Source of the DNA: Serinus canaria
Taxonomy: Eukaryota > Chordata > Aves > Passeriformes > Fringillidae
Length of the DNA stretch: 64,000 bases
Assembly (NCBI RefSeq): GCF_022539315.1
Contig: NC_066342.1
Span: forward strand, 14,753,402 to 14,817,401
Direction: 5' to 3'
The first letter of the stretch is position 1. Each line of letters opens with the position of its first letter. Positions 1 through 11,338 of the stretch are shown here, piece by piece. The notes beneath the pieces are model-generated. The model worked only from the letters and a program-made list of their open reading frames with translations. It was not told where the DNA came from and searched no databases. A program made the translations under genes and the position numbers.

Positions 1-183
1 GCACCCAATACCAATACCAAAAATAAAGCACCTTCGGGCTTACCTCCTCACAGTCGTCCGACAGGCGCAGGGGTTGGGCACGAGCCGATGACTCCCCGAG
101 AATCACTCGGTGCCAGCGTGGAGTGGATCGGAACGTGAACCGCCCCAGCCACCTTCAGAGTCCTGCCGCGGTCGCCAGAAAAC
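1..183 (-). other. 5' leader and primer-binding site of an ERV leaving the window
   Basis: Read on the minus strand, a TGG-starting primer-binding-like site (177 down to 160) lies six bases after the end of an LTR. A leader follows with a GAGGTAAG splice-donor-like motif near 43-50. The coding part lies beyond the left edge. I cannot name the primer tRNA with confidence. Confidence 0.55.
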
Positions 184-560
184 TGTTGCCCGATCCGAAG
201 AAAACACAAAACAACCGAAGTTGCTTTATGCGGTGCTTTATTGAGGGCCCTGGGAGCCTGAGGACTTTCATCCAAAGTCAGAGCCCCATCTTGCGACAAA
301 ATTTACAGGGTTTATATACTTTTCTTAACATGATTGCTTCATCTGATCTATGTGCATCGCTAAGCATCTTTAGAGGTATACTGAGATTTATTAGGTACAT
401 CATGACATTTGTTACTTAGCCAGAAGGTACATTCCATAGATAAGGTTATGTACATTCCCTAGATAATATTTTCTCTCGATCTACCATGCACTAAAGTTCA
501 CTTAAAGTTTACCGGGCCTACTGCGGCCTTAGCATAACTACTGCTACTCATGCTAACCAT
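184..560 (-). repeat. LTR (5' LTR of the ERV at the window edge)
   Basis: On the minus strand this has a TATA-like box (TATATAAA, complement of about 309-320), a polyadenylation signal AATAAA (complement of 238-243) and a CA end at 184, just before the primer-binding-like site. The U3 start near 560 is an estimate, because no second copy is available to fix it. Confidence 0.6.
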
Positions 561-985
561 CATATTGTTTCATTAATCTAGAAATCTATCTATTAACTAA
601 AATACGTTTTTCAATAATTTTCGAACTTCTGCAACAGAATGATGCAGTCCTATGAGTCATAGGATATTTTTGGAGTCCTTAATGGTCATTTCAGCCATCC
701 ATTTTGTTGGTGCCATTGTGTTCATGATGGCCTATTAACAGAGATGATCCCCTCAGGATGGGTGGGACTGTGCTGCTGCTTTCCCAGAGGGAGTTATCAG
801 GGCTAAGTCATTGGCGTGAAGAAAAAGAAACATTACCCACCATTAACCGTTCATCAGGGAAAAATGTAGATGGGTGTAGAATACATTGTTTGGTTACACC
901 CCATATTGTAACCCAGGACAGTTTTATTTCTTATTATCCTGCCATGATTTTTATTGACTATAAATCTGTGGATTCCTAGTGGAAG
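561..985. other. unassigned interspersed sequence
   Basis: AT-rich sequence between an LTR and a CR1. The reading frames are short and show no motif I recognise. It may be U3 of the first LTR or old repeat. Confidence 0.3.
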
Positions 986-1490
986 CAAGATCAGGTGACA
1001 TGAAAAGACTACAGAGATGCTGCTTGCCACTGTAGGGAGAAAATTCACGTGGCCAAAGCTCAACTGGAGTTGAAGCTGGGCAGAAATGGTGGGGGGGAGA
1101 AATAAAGAGTTTTTTCAACTATATTAATGGCAAAAGGCAGTGTAAAAATAATATTGACCCATTACAGGATGAGGATGGTCACCTCACAAACAGGACATGG
1201 ACAAAGCAGAGATATTTAATGCATTCTTTGCCTCTGTCTTCAACACTGATGATGGACCAAGGGGGTCTCAGTGCTCTGAGCTGGAGGACTATGACTGCGA
1301 GAATGTTAAACTCCCAGTCGACCCTGAACTTGTGCAGGATCTGCTGCTCCAGCTGGATCCCTACAAATCTATGGGGCCTGATGGGATTCATCCAAGAATC
1401 CTGAAGGTGCTGGCTCATGTCATTGCGAAACCTCTCTTGATGATTTTTGAGTGCTCTTGGGAATCCAGAGAGTCCCGCTGACTGGAAGAT
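986..1490 (+). pseudogene. CR1 LINE ORF2 fragment, part 1 (start of reverse transcriptase)
   Basis: Encodes the linker and first RT block of a CR1-type non-LTR retrotransposon. The 1197-1481 frame contains the block KSMGPDGIHPRIL, typical of CR1/L2 reverse transcriptases. The copy is broken by stops and by two LTR insertions, and continues at 2181-2481 and 2987-3920. The target duplication AAGAT (1486-1490 and 2181-2185) proves that parts 1 and 2 were one element. Upstream, only a degenerate pre-RT region can be read. Confidence 0.8.
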
Positions 1491-2180
1491 TGTCTTGGTT
1501 TGGAAAGACAGGTGCCTGCTAAAGAAGGCAGGAGCCTCCCCTGAAATGGAGAATGCAAACCCTCCCCACCCCTCCGGATTGCTATGAATTTTAAATTAAG
1601 GGGGTCTCAGGCAAAACATATGGGAGCAGGAAATAACAGTTCTTTAATAGGGAAGGGAAAAAAATTAAAAGGATAAAATAAAACCATGCATACACTAGAA
1701 CAAACAACACTGACAGAGTCAGAACTCAACCTGACACCGTGTTGGTCAGGGTGTTGGTAGCAGTCCAGTTGGTAAAGTGGCTGCAGTCCTCCTGAAGTGT
1801 CAGGTGTGGTTCTGTTGCAGCAGGGGGGTCCTGTAGAAAAAGGATGTTATAGTTCCTCCACAGATCCGTGGACGTAGAAACAGCTGCTGTTCCTCTGGGG
1901 AATCCAGTGGGAAGCCATGCTGGTGTTCCAGAATCTCCAGATTATATCTGGGTAGCAATGCTTGGCTCCTCCCTCTGCGCGGAGCATATCACAATGGGAT
2001 GCTATAGTTCTTATCAGTCATGCAGTGACATTCAATAGCTTGTTATCAGCAGATGTCCCCTGCCGAGGGAGGAGTGATTATGATCACTCAGGGAGAGAGA
2101 TAAGGAGAATTGCCCACTTGACACCAGACAACTGCCATACAGATGGTAATAGAATACATCTTGCCTTGCAATCTGGAACA
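1491..2180 (-). mobile_element. solo LTR, family W, copy 1
   Basis: 690-bp LTR on the minus strand (TGTTCC... to ...CAAGACA), inserted in the CR1. It is flanked by a perfect 5-bp duplication AAGAT (1486-1490, 2181-2185). Its 3' end resembles the LTR at 2482-2986, so the two belong to one family. No internal retroviral sequence is present, which fits LTR-LTR recombination. Confidence 0.85.
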
Positions 2181-2481
2181 AAGATGAATAATGTTGTCCC
2201 AGTTTTTCAGATGGGCAAGAAGGAGGACCCCAGCAACCACAGGCCTGTCAGTCTCACTTCAGTACCTGGTAAAATCATCGAAAAGATTATTCTGGGAGGT
2301 ATTGAAAAACAGTGGGAGACCAATGCAGTCATCGGTCACAGCCAGCACGGCTTCATGAGAGGAAAGTCCTGCTTGTCAAACCTGATTTCCTTCTATGACA
2401 GGGTAACCAACCTAGTTGATCCAGGAAAGCCAGTAGATATAATCTTTTTGGACTTCAGCAAAGCTTTTGATACTGCCTCTC
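2181..2481 (+). pseudogene. CR1 LINE ORF2 fragment, part 2 (RT palm)
   Basis: Continues the CR1 RT with the blocks KKEDPSNHRPVSLTS, SQHGF and FLDFSKAFDT; the last carries the first catalytic Asp. The frame (inside 1962-2489) is open here and runs into LTR W copy 2 at 2482. The element resumes at 2987. Confidence 0.85.
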
Positions 2482-2986
2482 TGTCTTGACTTGAAAGACG
2501 GGTATCTGCCAGGAAGGTGGGTACCTCCCTTGGAATGGAAAATATAACACCCTTCTTCCGAATTATTATAACTTTGAGATTTAGGGACATTCAGGCAAAG
2601 ATATGGGAAAAGGAATAACAATTCTTTACTAGTATGTATATGTTTAACAAGGCTAACAAACAACATGGCAGCAACAACAAACAAAACCAGAAACCCAGCC
2701 ACAACCTTCTCTTGGCTGTCAAGCCCTTTCCCCTTTGGTGTAGTTATGGTCACAGCTGGCAGGGGTGCTGTTGCCTCCTGGCAGGACAGGTGCAATGATT
2801 CCTCCACAGCTGCAGGGGGCGCTGTGGCATGAGCTCAGCCACCTCTCTCCACATTGGTAATAGCAGACACGCCTGCAGAAGAGATAGAAAAGGGGCTTCC
2901 TTTGCAACCTCACAGGGTCTGCCAATCTTGGTGCCCCTCCAATGGCGAGAGAAAGAAAAAAAGGAAAAAAATCCTAACGTCCAACA
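2482..2986 (-). mobile_element. solo LTR, family W, copy 2
   Basis: 505-bp LTR on the minus strand, inserted in the CR1 RT with a 5-bp duplication CTCTC (2477-2481, 2987-2991). It shares its terminal sequence (TGTCTTG...GAAAGAC on the plus strand) with copy 1, has the same orientation and is about 185 bp shorter, so it has an internal deletion or is a subfamily variant. Confidence 0.82.
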
Positions 2987-3920
2987 CTCTCACAGGATAC
3001 TTCTGCACAAAATGTCCAGCACACAGCTGGATAACCATGTTCCATGACAGGTGAGCAACTGTCTCATGGGTTGCGCACAAAGGGTTATAGTGAATGGGGT
3101 AACATCAGACTGGTGATGGGTCACTAGTGGCATTCCACAGGACTCCATCCTTGGCCTAGTGATCTTCAACATCTTCATTTCTGACTTAGACTCAAGAGTC
3201 AAAGGAATACTAAGTAAATTTGCCAACAACACTAAATTGGGAGGAGCTGTTGACTCCCTTGAAGGCAGGGAGGCCCTGCAGAGAGATCTAAACAACTGAG
3301 ATATGGGCAATCACCAGCTGTATGAAGTTTAACAATGGCAAGTGCTGGATTCTGCACCTGGGAAAGGGCAACCCTGGTTGTGTATATAGACTGGTGAATA
3401 AGAGGCTGGAGGGCAGCACTGCAGAAAGGGACCTGGGGGTCCTGGTCGATGCAAAGTTGGATATGAGTCAGCAGTGTCCTGGCAGCCAGGAGGGCCAACC
3501 ATGTCCTGGGGTGCATCAAGCACAGCATTGCCAGCTGGTCAAAGGAGGTGATTGACCCACTCTTCTCTGCAGTGGAGTGGCCTCATGTTGAGTGCTGTGT
3601 GCAGTTTTGGTCATCACAATATAAAAAAGATATTAAACTATTAGAGAGTCTCCAAAGGAAGGCCATGAAGATGGTGAAGGGCCTGGAGGGGAAGTTGTAT
3701 GAAGAGTGGCTGAGATCACTTGATTTGTTCAGCCTGGAGGAGACTGAGGGTAGACCTCATTGTGGTCTACAACATCCTCATGAGGGGAAGCGGAGGGGCA
3801 GGCACTGATCTCTTCTCTTTGGTGACCAGTGACAGGACTAGAGGAAACAACATGAAGCTGAGTCGGGGGAGGTTTAGTTTTGATAACAGGAAAAGGTTCT
3901 TCTCCCAGAGTGTATTCAAC
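2987..3920 (+). pseudogene. CR1 LINE ORF2 fragment, part 3 (RT end and C-terminal region)
   Basis: Encodes the end of the CR1 RT and the C-terminal region over several frames. The usual FADD catalytic box reads FANN (in the context [10 protein letters not shown], near 3215-3240), so the enzyme is dead. Stops occur near 3298 and later. The sequence stops near 3920, where gamma-like env sequence begins. No octamer tail is present, so the 3' end is lost. Confidence 0.75.
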
Positions 3921-4445
3921 TTCCAAAATAGAAAACAAAGAGTCAGACCAATAGCAGGTGCTTTAAGATTAGGATGTTTGTGCAGGAATTATTCCACAAC
4001 AATAAAAGAGTCTTGGATGAGTATGGTTATGAAAAATACCCCCATTACATGTAAAACCAACAACATTCCATCAATGAGATATACAGTCTGGGTAAATGAT
4101 GACAGGACATGGATGATCCATCTACCTTTATGGGGGAAATGTAAAAAGATATACTTTAAGAATGTTGACTTCATGCCCCTTAGAAAGAAAAAGGCCTTTG
4201 GAAACAAAATTATGGGAAAGAATAAAGAGGAAATAATAGTCCTTGGAGACACCCTTCAACCAGAACTGTAGTAAGGTGGGTATTAGAATCCATATTTAGT
4301 CCATACATTAGGTCTTTCCCAGATTGCACCTGGTTGTATAATTTAACTGGACAAGTAGAGGTCTTCGCAATTGCCACTAGAGAAGGATTGCAAGACTTGA
4401 ATGCACAGCACCAGTTGATGCCTTTATCAGCCCTGAAATCACAAG
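3921..4445 (+). pseudogene. gamma-like ERV fragment G3: env surface/TM remnant
   Basis: The frame 3720-4271 leaves CR1 sequence at about 3920 and then reads Env-like protein. Downstream, near 4375-4440, an alternating hydrophobic stretch (QDLNAQHQLMPLSALKSQAK) resembles a TM heptad-repeat region. Several stops and frameshifts are present. Assignment to env rests on the membrane-anchor segment at 5110-5334 and the LTR after 13529. The region is not recognisable to a named virus. Confidence 0.45.
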
Positions 4446-4922
4446 CCAAACAGGTTTAAAAGGATAAAAGCGGTTACCGTTTATTGAAGGTCCTTCAGGT
4501 GCTCTTATGGCAAAAATGTGCAGCAGAATGCACACCAAAATGCACACATGAAATAGGGTTTTAACATTTATTATAAGTTTAGCAAATTAGCTTAATTGAC
4601 AAGAATCCCCAATTACAAGTACAGTTAAGGAAGGAATTCCCCCTTGGTTTGGCCTCCTACTGAACCCTCCCCCCCTTGGTTCTAGCCCCACATTTTTTGT
4701 CTACATACATGGGAAAGTAGAATGGCCTTGGTTCACTGTAGAAGCAAGATTAGAATAGGATTCCAGGAATGTGTTTGTCTAGAATGTGTTTGTCCAACAA
4801 AGTACTGGAAAAGTACTGAAGAAGCTATGAAACTATATAACTATACAATAATAGTTCACAGAGGTAGAAATTTATGAAAAATATATTAAAATATATAAAA
4901 AGCAAAATATTAGGGCATAACA
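4446..4922 (-). repeat. LTR inserted in G3 env
   Basis: On the minus strand this begins TGTTATGCCC at 4922 and carries AATAAA (complement of about 4480-4486) near its 3' side. Env-like sequence lies on both sides. I could not find a clear target duplication, so the 4446 edge is approximate. Confidence 0.55.
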
Positions 4923-5334
4923 GGCAACCTCAAAAATGACTTTATGCAACAAGTTACCTTAAGGCTTATTATTATTACAAGAACACTGAGTATATGGATA
5001 TTTAAATTTGAATGATAAAGACTGTTGTGTACACATCTCTAATGTTGCAAAAGTTTTCGATTGTCAAATTGAAAAAAATAAAACAAGTAGCTAAGTCAAG
5101 TAGAGACTTGAGGAACTCAATGAAGAGTTAAATGAAATATTACATAGTTTTGGATTCTCCATTACTGGATGGTTGGCAAGTTTGCTTAAAACTATAATTG
5201 CAATACTTGTCATTATCATTGTTTGCATTACTTTGAGTTGTGTCAAAAGATTAATTATACAATCAACAGTAGGAGTTCACATGATAATAGCTAAGAAAAG
5301 TAGTGAGGCTTACAAGCCTTGTCATAAGGACAAA
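4923..5334 (+). pseudogene. G3 env: TM ectodomain end, membrane anchor and tail
   Basis: The 5173-5376 frame encodes a membrane-proximal Trp (ITGW), about 25 hydrophobic residues (LLKTIIAILVIIIVCITLS) and a basic cytoplasmic start, typical of a retroviral TM subunit. The tail is cut at 5334 by provirus P1 and resumes after 13529. Both copies of the 6-bp target GACAAA lie in this tail. Confidence 0.6.
5329..5334. repeat. target-site duplication of P1, left copy
   Basis: GACAAA, repeated exactly at 13529-13534 on the other side of the provirus. Confidence 0.95.
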
Positions 5335-5699
5335 TGTCGGGGGACGATCTTGGGCAGTGGGACAGGTTTACAGTAAGCTGTAGGGACGTCCTCTCCTTGA
5401 ACCTAAGTATGAGGAGGTGATAAGCAAGAAGCTGGCAAGCAAGAGATGTAAAACAGGATGCTGAAAACCGCAAGGCAAAAACAAAATGCTTAAGCAGCGC
5501 AGATGTAACCAGCCAATTAGAAATTGATAAGGACACGTGCATGCCTCGTGCACAAAGCGGACCCTCCAATTATATTTTGCGTGATCGCGTGTACGGAAGA
5601 GGAAAACATTATAAGAATACGAGCTTTGTAAACAATAAACGGAGCTTTTTGGAATTCTACATCGTGTCGGTGTGTGCTCCCCTCTACCTGGCCGTGGCA
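5335..5699 (+). repeat. P1 5' LTR
   Basis: 365 bp, TGTCGG...GGCA. It holds a TATA-like TATAAG at 5610-5615 and AATAAA at 5634-5639, very close together as in short alpharetroviral R regions. It differs from the 3' LTR by six transitions and no indels. Confidence 0.95.
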
Positions 5700-5702
5700 T
5701 TC

Positions 5703-5720
5703 TGGTGACCCCGACGTGAT
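5703..5720 (+). promoter_or_regulatory. P1 primer-binding site, tRNA-Trp type
   Basis: TGGTGACCCCGACGTGAT starts three bases after the LTR. It is the form complementary to the tRNA-Trp 3' end used by avian leukosis/sarcoma viruses. Confidence 0.9.
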
Positions 5721-5844
5721 CCCAGGACGGACAAGCGGACGAGAGAAGGTAGAGATCCCGGCTGCTCGAGAGAGGCAGGACTTAACGCAGAAATTCGTGG
5801 CCACGGCTGACCGGTGAGTCAGGCAGACTGCGGTCTGCTTCGGG

Positions 5845-6090
5845 ATGGGGTCCGCTGTATCAGCGATAGAGAAGGCTACAATAGATGGACTATTAAGTGT
5901 AGCCAAGAAAACAGGACACTCTATACCTCGGCAAGAACTGGTAGATTTTTTGTTTTGGTGCCACCGCCGAGGATTACTAGAAACCACAGGACAGCTCTTT
6001 TGCCAAGGACAATGGCAGAAAATCGGGCAAGAACTGTGGGAAAGTTTCCAGTCAGGCCAGAAGGGGAGCAAACACATACCGTACGGTTAA
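5845..6090 (+). pseudogene. gag: P1 gag, matrix domain
   Basis: Opens with ATG in a MGxxxS context (Gly2 and Ser6 present), the N-myristoylation signal that takes Gag to membranes. The 81 codons read as a compact helical matrix domain with many Trp/Phe residues (LFCQGQWQKIGQELWES). The frame ends at 6090. The rest of gag is open in another frame from about 6095, so one frameshift near 6085-6095 separates matrix from the remainder. The domain itself has no internal stop. Confidence 0.8.
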
Positions 6091-6094
6091 ACTG

Positions 6095-8053
6095 ATGATT
6101 GATCAAGTGCATGCTGATGCGGAAATTGCGGCTGCACTACGGGACGCTTTAAGCAAAGCAAAGACGCCTGAGAGGCGAGAGGAGGCAGAGAGACTGACAG
6201 AACGGGAATCGCTTTCTGATTCTGTCCCTCCTTGTGAGCCCGAGGCAAAAATTGCTGCCCCGGTGGGACGGAGAGGGGAATTCGATGATATCATTCCCCC
6301 TTGGAATCCGGACGAGCCCTTAAAGCCGACAGCGCCGCCGCCCCGGGGTGCCCCAGAGCCCCCGGGCCGTCCCGGCCTCCCTCGGCGCGATGCAGGCGGG
6401 TTTCCAGCTCCTCCCGGGGCCGCTGAAGGTGGCTCAGCGCCGCGGAACCAAGTCCGATGGATATCCCCCTGCCCGATGTTCCCGAGTCCCCCCCTTCTTC
6501 TCCCACCCCCCCCGGCGAAATCTCCGTACAGCGAGCTGATTACGGAGCTGAGGAAACAGCGACACCAGATGGCTGATCTTATGATAGCCATGCAGGATTT
6601 GGACAAGAGGGGAGAAAAGGGGAGACGGCGAGAGATGTATGAGAAGGCAATGCAGGCTGTAAAGGAGGGAATAATGAATATTGAAAACCAATTAGATAGG
6701 AAAGAACAAATAGATTGGGGAGGCCGGGATGGAGTGATAAGGGCAATAAAGCATGGGCGAATGACAGTGGAGGAGGGGTACAAGGAGCTTAAAAGGGTAT
6801 TTGGGGCAGGAGAGGGCTTAACGGAGGAAGAAAAACAGGAATTGTTAGATTAAATGTATCAAAAAGAACAAAAAAAAGGATACATCCCCAAGGATACTAG
6901 CTTTGATATGAATAAAAGGTGGCGGGGGTTTATTACTCAGGCTGACTTGAAAGGGGAAGCTGTGCTTGAACCAGTTATATCTGCTCCTGTAGTTGCCACT
7001 GCGAATGGGCCAGAATGGAGGGCATTGGAATGGCAGTGGGTAACGAAGCTACAACAGAGTGTAATGGCCTATGGGGCAAACAATTCTGCAGTCCGCAGGC
7101 AGATGACTGCCTTTATGAAGTATCAGGAATTAGTGCCAGCAGATATTCGACTACTGATGGAGACCTTATTAGGAACCACTGCGTATACCTTATTTTTGGT
7201 AAAGTGGCAGGAACGTTTGGAGGAAAGACAGCTAGATAATGTGAATTTGCCCCAAGGGAATCCCTTGAGAGTAGCTTCCCTTAATATGTTAATGGGGTCT
7301 GGCCCCTACAGAGATCCTCAGCGACAAGCAGCACTACCAGTACGGGTGCTGGCGCAAAGTAAAGCTGCTGCTTTAGAAGCCTTTAATGCTCTGCCGCAAA
7401 TGGGGAAACCTAATCCTCCATATCTGCAGATAAGACAAGGAGCAAGTGAGCCCTTTTTAACTTTTGTTGATTGCATAAGAGAGGCTGTTGACAATGCTCC
7501 TGATATGAACCCTGATTTAAAAACAACCGTGGTAAAGGAAATAGCTACTCAAAATGCAAATGACACATGTAAAAAATTGCTTGCCACGTTGCGACCAGGT
7601 GCCTCCCTGGTACAGATGGTGGAAATCTGCTCTCGGGCGCCTTGGGAGGAGGAGAAACAGAAGGCTAATATTCATGCCATGGCCTTAGCAGCAACATTGA
7701 AACAAGGAGGGTTGGGGAAGGGGGACAGAGGCCCCGGGGTATGCTTTCAATGTGGGGGGAGGGGTCACCTGAAAAAGGCCTGCCCAATGAAGGTGGGTGG
7801 AGGTGGGACCCCTCGACCCTCTACATTTTCGGGTGTTTGTAACCGCTGTGAAAAGTTTGGCCACAAGGCATTGGAATGTTGTTCGCGCTTTAAGAAGGAC
7901 AGAACTCCTCTCCCGGGAAACCTCCAGGGCCGCGGGTTGGGCGCGGCTCAGAAGTACCCAGCAAAAGTACAACAAGCCATGGCTTTCTCCACGAGCTCGT
8001 CACCGCCACCTCAGGAAGTGCAGGAGTCGATTTGGCCGTGGCAGGAACAGTGA
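6095..8053 (+). pseudogene. gag: P1 gag: proline-rich spacer, capsid and nucleocapsid
   Basis: One frame throughout with a single stop (TAA 6851-6853). Order: charged helical region, Pro/Gly-rich linker (about 6240-6520), a second helical region, then capsid from about 6950. The major homology region (QGASEPFLTFVDCIREAVD) lies at about 7437-7490. Two CX2CX4HX4C zinc knuckles follow at 7742-7783 and 7838-7879, which would bind genomic RNA. The terminal overlap with pro is described at 7915. Two knuckles, capsid and spacer match class II (alpha/beta) Gag. A matrix-joining frameshift and the 6851 stop make it non-functional as read. Confidence 0.88.
7915..7921 (+). promoter_or_regulatory. gag-pro -1 ribosomal frameshift site GGGAAAC (P1)
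   Basis: The heptamer lies in the correct phase (G GGA AAC in the gag frame). From it the -1 frame is open straight into the dUTPase motif at 8011. The same heptamer type is used at gag-pro of betaretroviruses. No structure downstream was computed. Confidence 0.8.
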
Positions 8054-8713
8054 CCATCTCGACCGGTGAGGTGACCGTGATTGATTCAACCGCGACAGGA
8101 CCGTTGGGGGAAGGGTTAAGTGCTTTGTTAATTGGCCGCTCGTCAGCAAGTAAACAAGGTATATTTGTTTTGCCGGGACAGATAGATGCAGATTAGGAGG
8201 GAATAATCAAAATAATGGTTAAGGTTTTTGCCCCACCTGTAACAATTAACCAAGGGAGCAGGATAGCACAGCTTATTCCTTTTTATTCGCAGGTGCCAGT
8301 GGCCAGGTTAAGTAAGCGGGGAGAGGGGGCTTTTGGGAGCACAGGAGAAACTGCGGGGCCTTTGGTATTGTTTACAACAACTATACCGGCGACACGACCC
8401 ATGCGGCGCATTTTTATCAGCAATAATGGAGAAGAGCTGCAAAAGGCAGGAGTGGAAATGATGCTGGATACAGGATCGGATGTCACAATCGTGCCTGTTT
8501 CAGCTTGGCCAAAGCATTGGCCTTACAAACAGTTGCAACCGTAGTCAGCGGTATAGGAGGGGATTCCAGAACTCTACAAAGTGTAAATTTCGTTTGTATA
8601 AAAGATGCTATGGAGGGAAGGCAGGCATGGGTACGGCCATATGTCATGTATGCGCCACTATGGATTTTGGGTAGAGATGTTATGGCACAGTGGGGATTGA
8701 CACTGCAGACTAA

Positions 8714-8720
8714 GGATTTT
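8714..8720 (+). promoter_or_regulatory. pro-pol -1 ribosomal frameshift site GGATTTT (P1)
   Basis: G GAT TTT is in the pro frame immediately before its stop (TAG 8721-8723), and the pol frame is -1. P3 has the same heptamer at 48975-48981, and P2 has GGGTTTT at 27192-27198. Confidence 0.78.
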
Positions 8721-11338
8721 TAGTGGCGGCTGCTGAGGAGCAGAGGACGCCCATATTGAAAATACAATGGGAATCAGACAAACCAGTATGGGTGCCTCAG
8801 TGGCCGCTTGCTGATGAAAAATTGCAGCCTCTGGAGGAATTAATAGCAGAAATGTTAAAACTTGGTCATATAAAGCCGTCATTAAGTGCATGGAACACTC
8901 CCATTTTTGTAATTAAAAAGAAATCAGGAAAATGGAGATTGTTGCACGATCTCAGAGCTGTGAATGCGGTGATGAAACCCATGGGGGCGCTACAGCCAGG
9001 TTTGCCTTCCCCGGTAGCTTTACCACGAGAATGGTATTTGTTAATCATTGATTTGAAAGATTGTTTTTTCTCTATTCCTTTGCACCCTGACGACACGGAG
9101 TGATTTGCCTTCAGTGTACCTCAAAAAAACACCTCTCGACCTGCTCCCAGGTATGAGTGGACCGTACTACCACAAGGCATGCGGAACTCGCCGATAATTT
9201 GCCAGTGGTATGTAGACTTAGCTATCCAACAATGGGAAAGACAATATCCGAAAGCTATGTTGTATCATTATATGGATGATATATTAGTGGCAGACAAACA
9301 AGCCATTTCGCAGGAAATGGAAACCTCCTTGGTGAAGGCCCTGAGTCAATATGGCCTGCGTGTCGCTCCAGAAAAGGTTCAGAGGAGTAGTCCTTGGTTA
9401 TATTTGGAAATGATGGTTACCGAAACACGGGTGCGCCCAAGGAAGCTTAAACTACATGACCATATTACCACTGTTAATGATGTACAAAAACTGGTTGGAG
9501 ACATACAATGGGTTCACACCTGGTGTGGAGTGACCAATGCAGACTTAGCTCCCTTGTTTAAATTGCTTCAAAATACAAAGAGCCCCTCAGAACCGCGGGC
9601 TTTACCAAATGAGGCACGCGAGGCCCTTCGAGTAATTGAACAAAAAATTGGTCAGCAACAGGTTTATCGCTATGATCCTCGGTATCCTCTAATAGTGGCA
9701 GTGTATGGACCTGAGAGTAACCGCTCTGCTATAGAAGCACAAGAGATCGAGAAACGCCTAACCATTATGGAATGGGTGTTTCCCTCACATCAGCCATCCG
9801 CGTCCGTGACTACACCACAGGAATACATTGGATCATTATTGCTAAAAGCAAAAGAGAGGGTACGATTGGTCTTTGGAGTTGATCCATCATTGTTTATTGT
9901 ACCATGGAGAACAACGGAGCTAATTCAAAAGTGGTCTCAGGCCTCAATGTCTTTTGCATTAGCAGTAAATGGAGTTGAGTTATCAGTACATTATCCTTCA
10001 CATCCCATATTTAAAACCACCTCTGTTATTCAGAGAGGTCCAATAGTAAAGCAAAAACCTATACCTGAAGCGATTACCGTTTTTACTGATGCCAGTGGGA
10101 AAACTGGTAAGTATGGGTTTGCGTGGAAAAGCACCAAAGGTTGGGAGACGAAGATTTGGGGAGAGTTAAATCGTTCAGTCCAGATATTAGAACTCAAAGC
10201 TATTGCTGCAGCTTTGAGTCATTTTTATAGTGACCCAATAAATTTGATTTCGGATTCACAGTATGCAGTGAGCATAGTTAATCGAGTAGATCAAGCGAAG
10301 ATAGGTAAAATAGGAACGCCGGAGATTGCTGAATTGGTCATCCGGCTAAAAGGCCTGTTGGCTGAAAGATGTCACAATCTTTGGTGCACACATATGCGAA
10401 GCCATACTAACATCCCTGGAATATTTACAGAAGGTAATGCGGTTATTGATAATGCTGTATCTGGAGCAGTTTCATTACAGGGGTTTGAGGCAGCACGGCG
10501 TTTTCATGAATTTTTTCACCAATCTTCTCGTGGGCTGCAAGAAGAATTCGGCATCCCACGGGCCCAGGCACGAACTATCATTGCAGCATGCCCAGACTGT
10601 GCAAGAATACCCCCCCTGCAACATCAAGGTGTTAACCCTCGAGGCACAGAACCGAGATCAGTTTGGCAGACGGACATCACAGAATATTCACCTTTTGGCC
10701 GCTAGAAGTATATACATGTCTCTGTGGACACTTATAGTCATGCGGTTTGGGCTACTGCATTGTCAACTACTGCGTTTCGTGCGGTTAAACAGCACTGGCT
10801 ACAAGCCTTTGCGGTGTTAGGAGTGCCACAAACGATAAAAACAGATAATGGCCCCAGTTATGTCGGACAATATAGTCGTCAATTTTTAAATCAATGGAAC
10901 ATTAAACATGTTACGGGTGTTCCCTATAATAGTACAGGGCAGGGTATTGTGGAGCGTCGCCATCAAGACATTAAACGGCTACTTGGGGTGTTGAAAAAAG
11001 AGGGGGAGATAGCCCTCTCACCCCATGATATGGTAGCCAAAGCATGTTTTGTATTGAATTGGAAAAACCCAATATCTATTAATGATAAGGAGGTTGAATT
11101 ACCTATTAAATTACATTTTTTTAAGGGAAATGTTACCCTTAATGCACCTGTTCAGATGTGGGACCCGAAAACAAGAGTATGGGACCAAAAGGAATATACT
11201 TTATTAACTTGGGGTCGGGGGTACGCTTGTGTTTCTGCAGGAAAGGACAAACCACTTTGGGTTCCTGCAAAGTGGGTTCGTCCCCTACTCGAACAGAAGA
11301 CGGATGATCAGAGCGTTACACCAGCTGACAGAGACTGA
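8717..11338 (+). pseudogene. pol: P1 pol: reverse transcriptase, RNase H, integrase
   Basis: One frame with two stops (TGA 9101-9103, TAG 10703-10705). RT has [21 protein letters not shown] (catalytic Asp), LPQGMRNSP and YMDD (9269-9280). RNase H starts at FTDASGK (about 10084), with ILELKA and ISDSQYA. Integrase has an HHCC finger (about 10500-10600) and the D,D,E triad at 10673, 10844 and 10952, followed by a Trp-rich C-terminal domain. All catalytic residues I checked are present. The 3' end is overlapped in another frame by the extra ORF starting at 11304. Confidence 0.92.

Larger units (their letters stand above)
7915..8723 (+). pseudogene. pro: P1 pro: dUTPase-like domain fused to aspartic protease
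   Basis: After the -1 shift, dUTPase-type motifs occur in order: GSAGVDLA (8011-8034), GRSSAS, PGQIDAD (ending at a TAG, 8194-8196) and QGSRIAQLI. The protease follows with active-site LDTGSD (from 8464; Ser replaces the usual Ala) and, after a frameshift near 8520, ILGRDVMAQWG. dUTPase hydrolyses dUTP; protease cuts the polyproteins. Fusion of dUTPase ahead of protease is a betaretroviral arrangement. One stop and one frameshift break it. Confidence 0.85.

Noticed and set aside
1491..2986. W1 and W2 as the two LTRs of one provirus
   Set aside because: Each has its own target duplication, and the DNA between them is CR1, not retroviral.
6103..6783. 226-codon minus-strand frame opposite P1 gag
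   Set aside because: Mirror of the gag frame; composition is explained by the Pro-rich coding strand.
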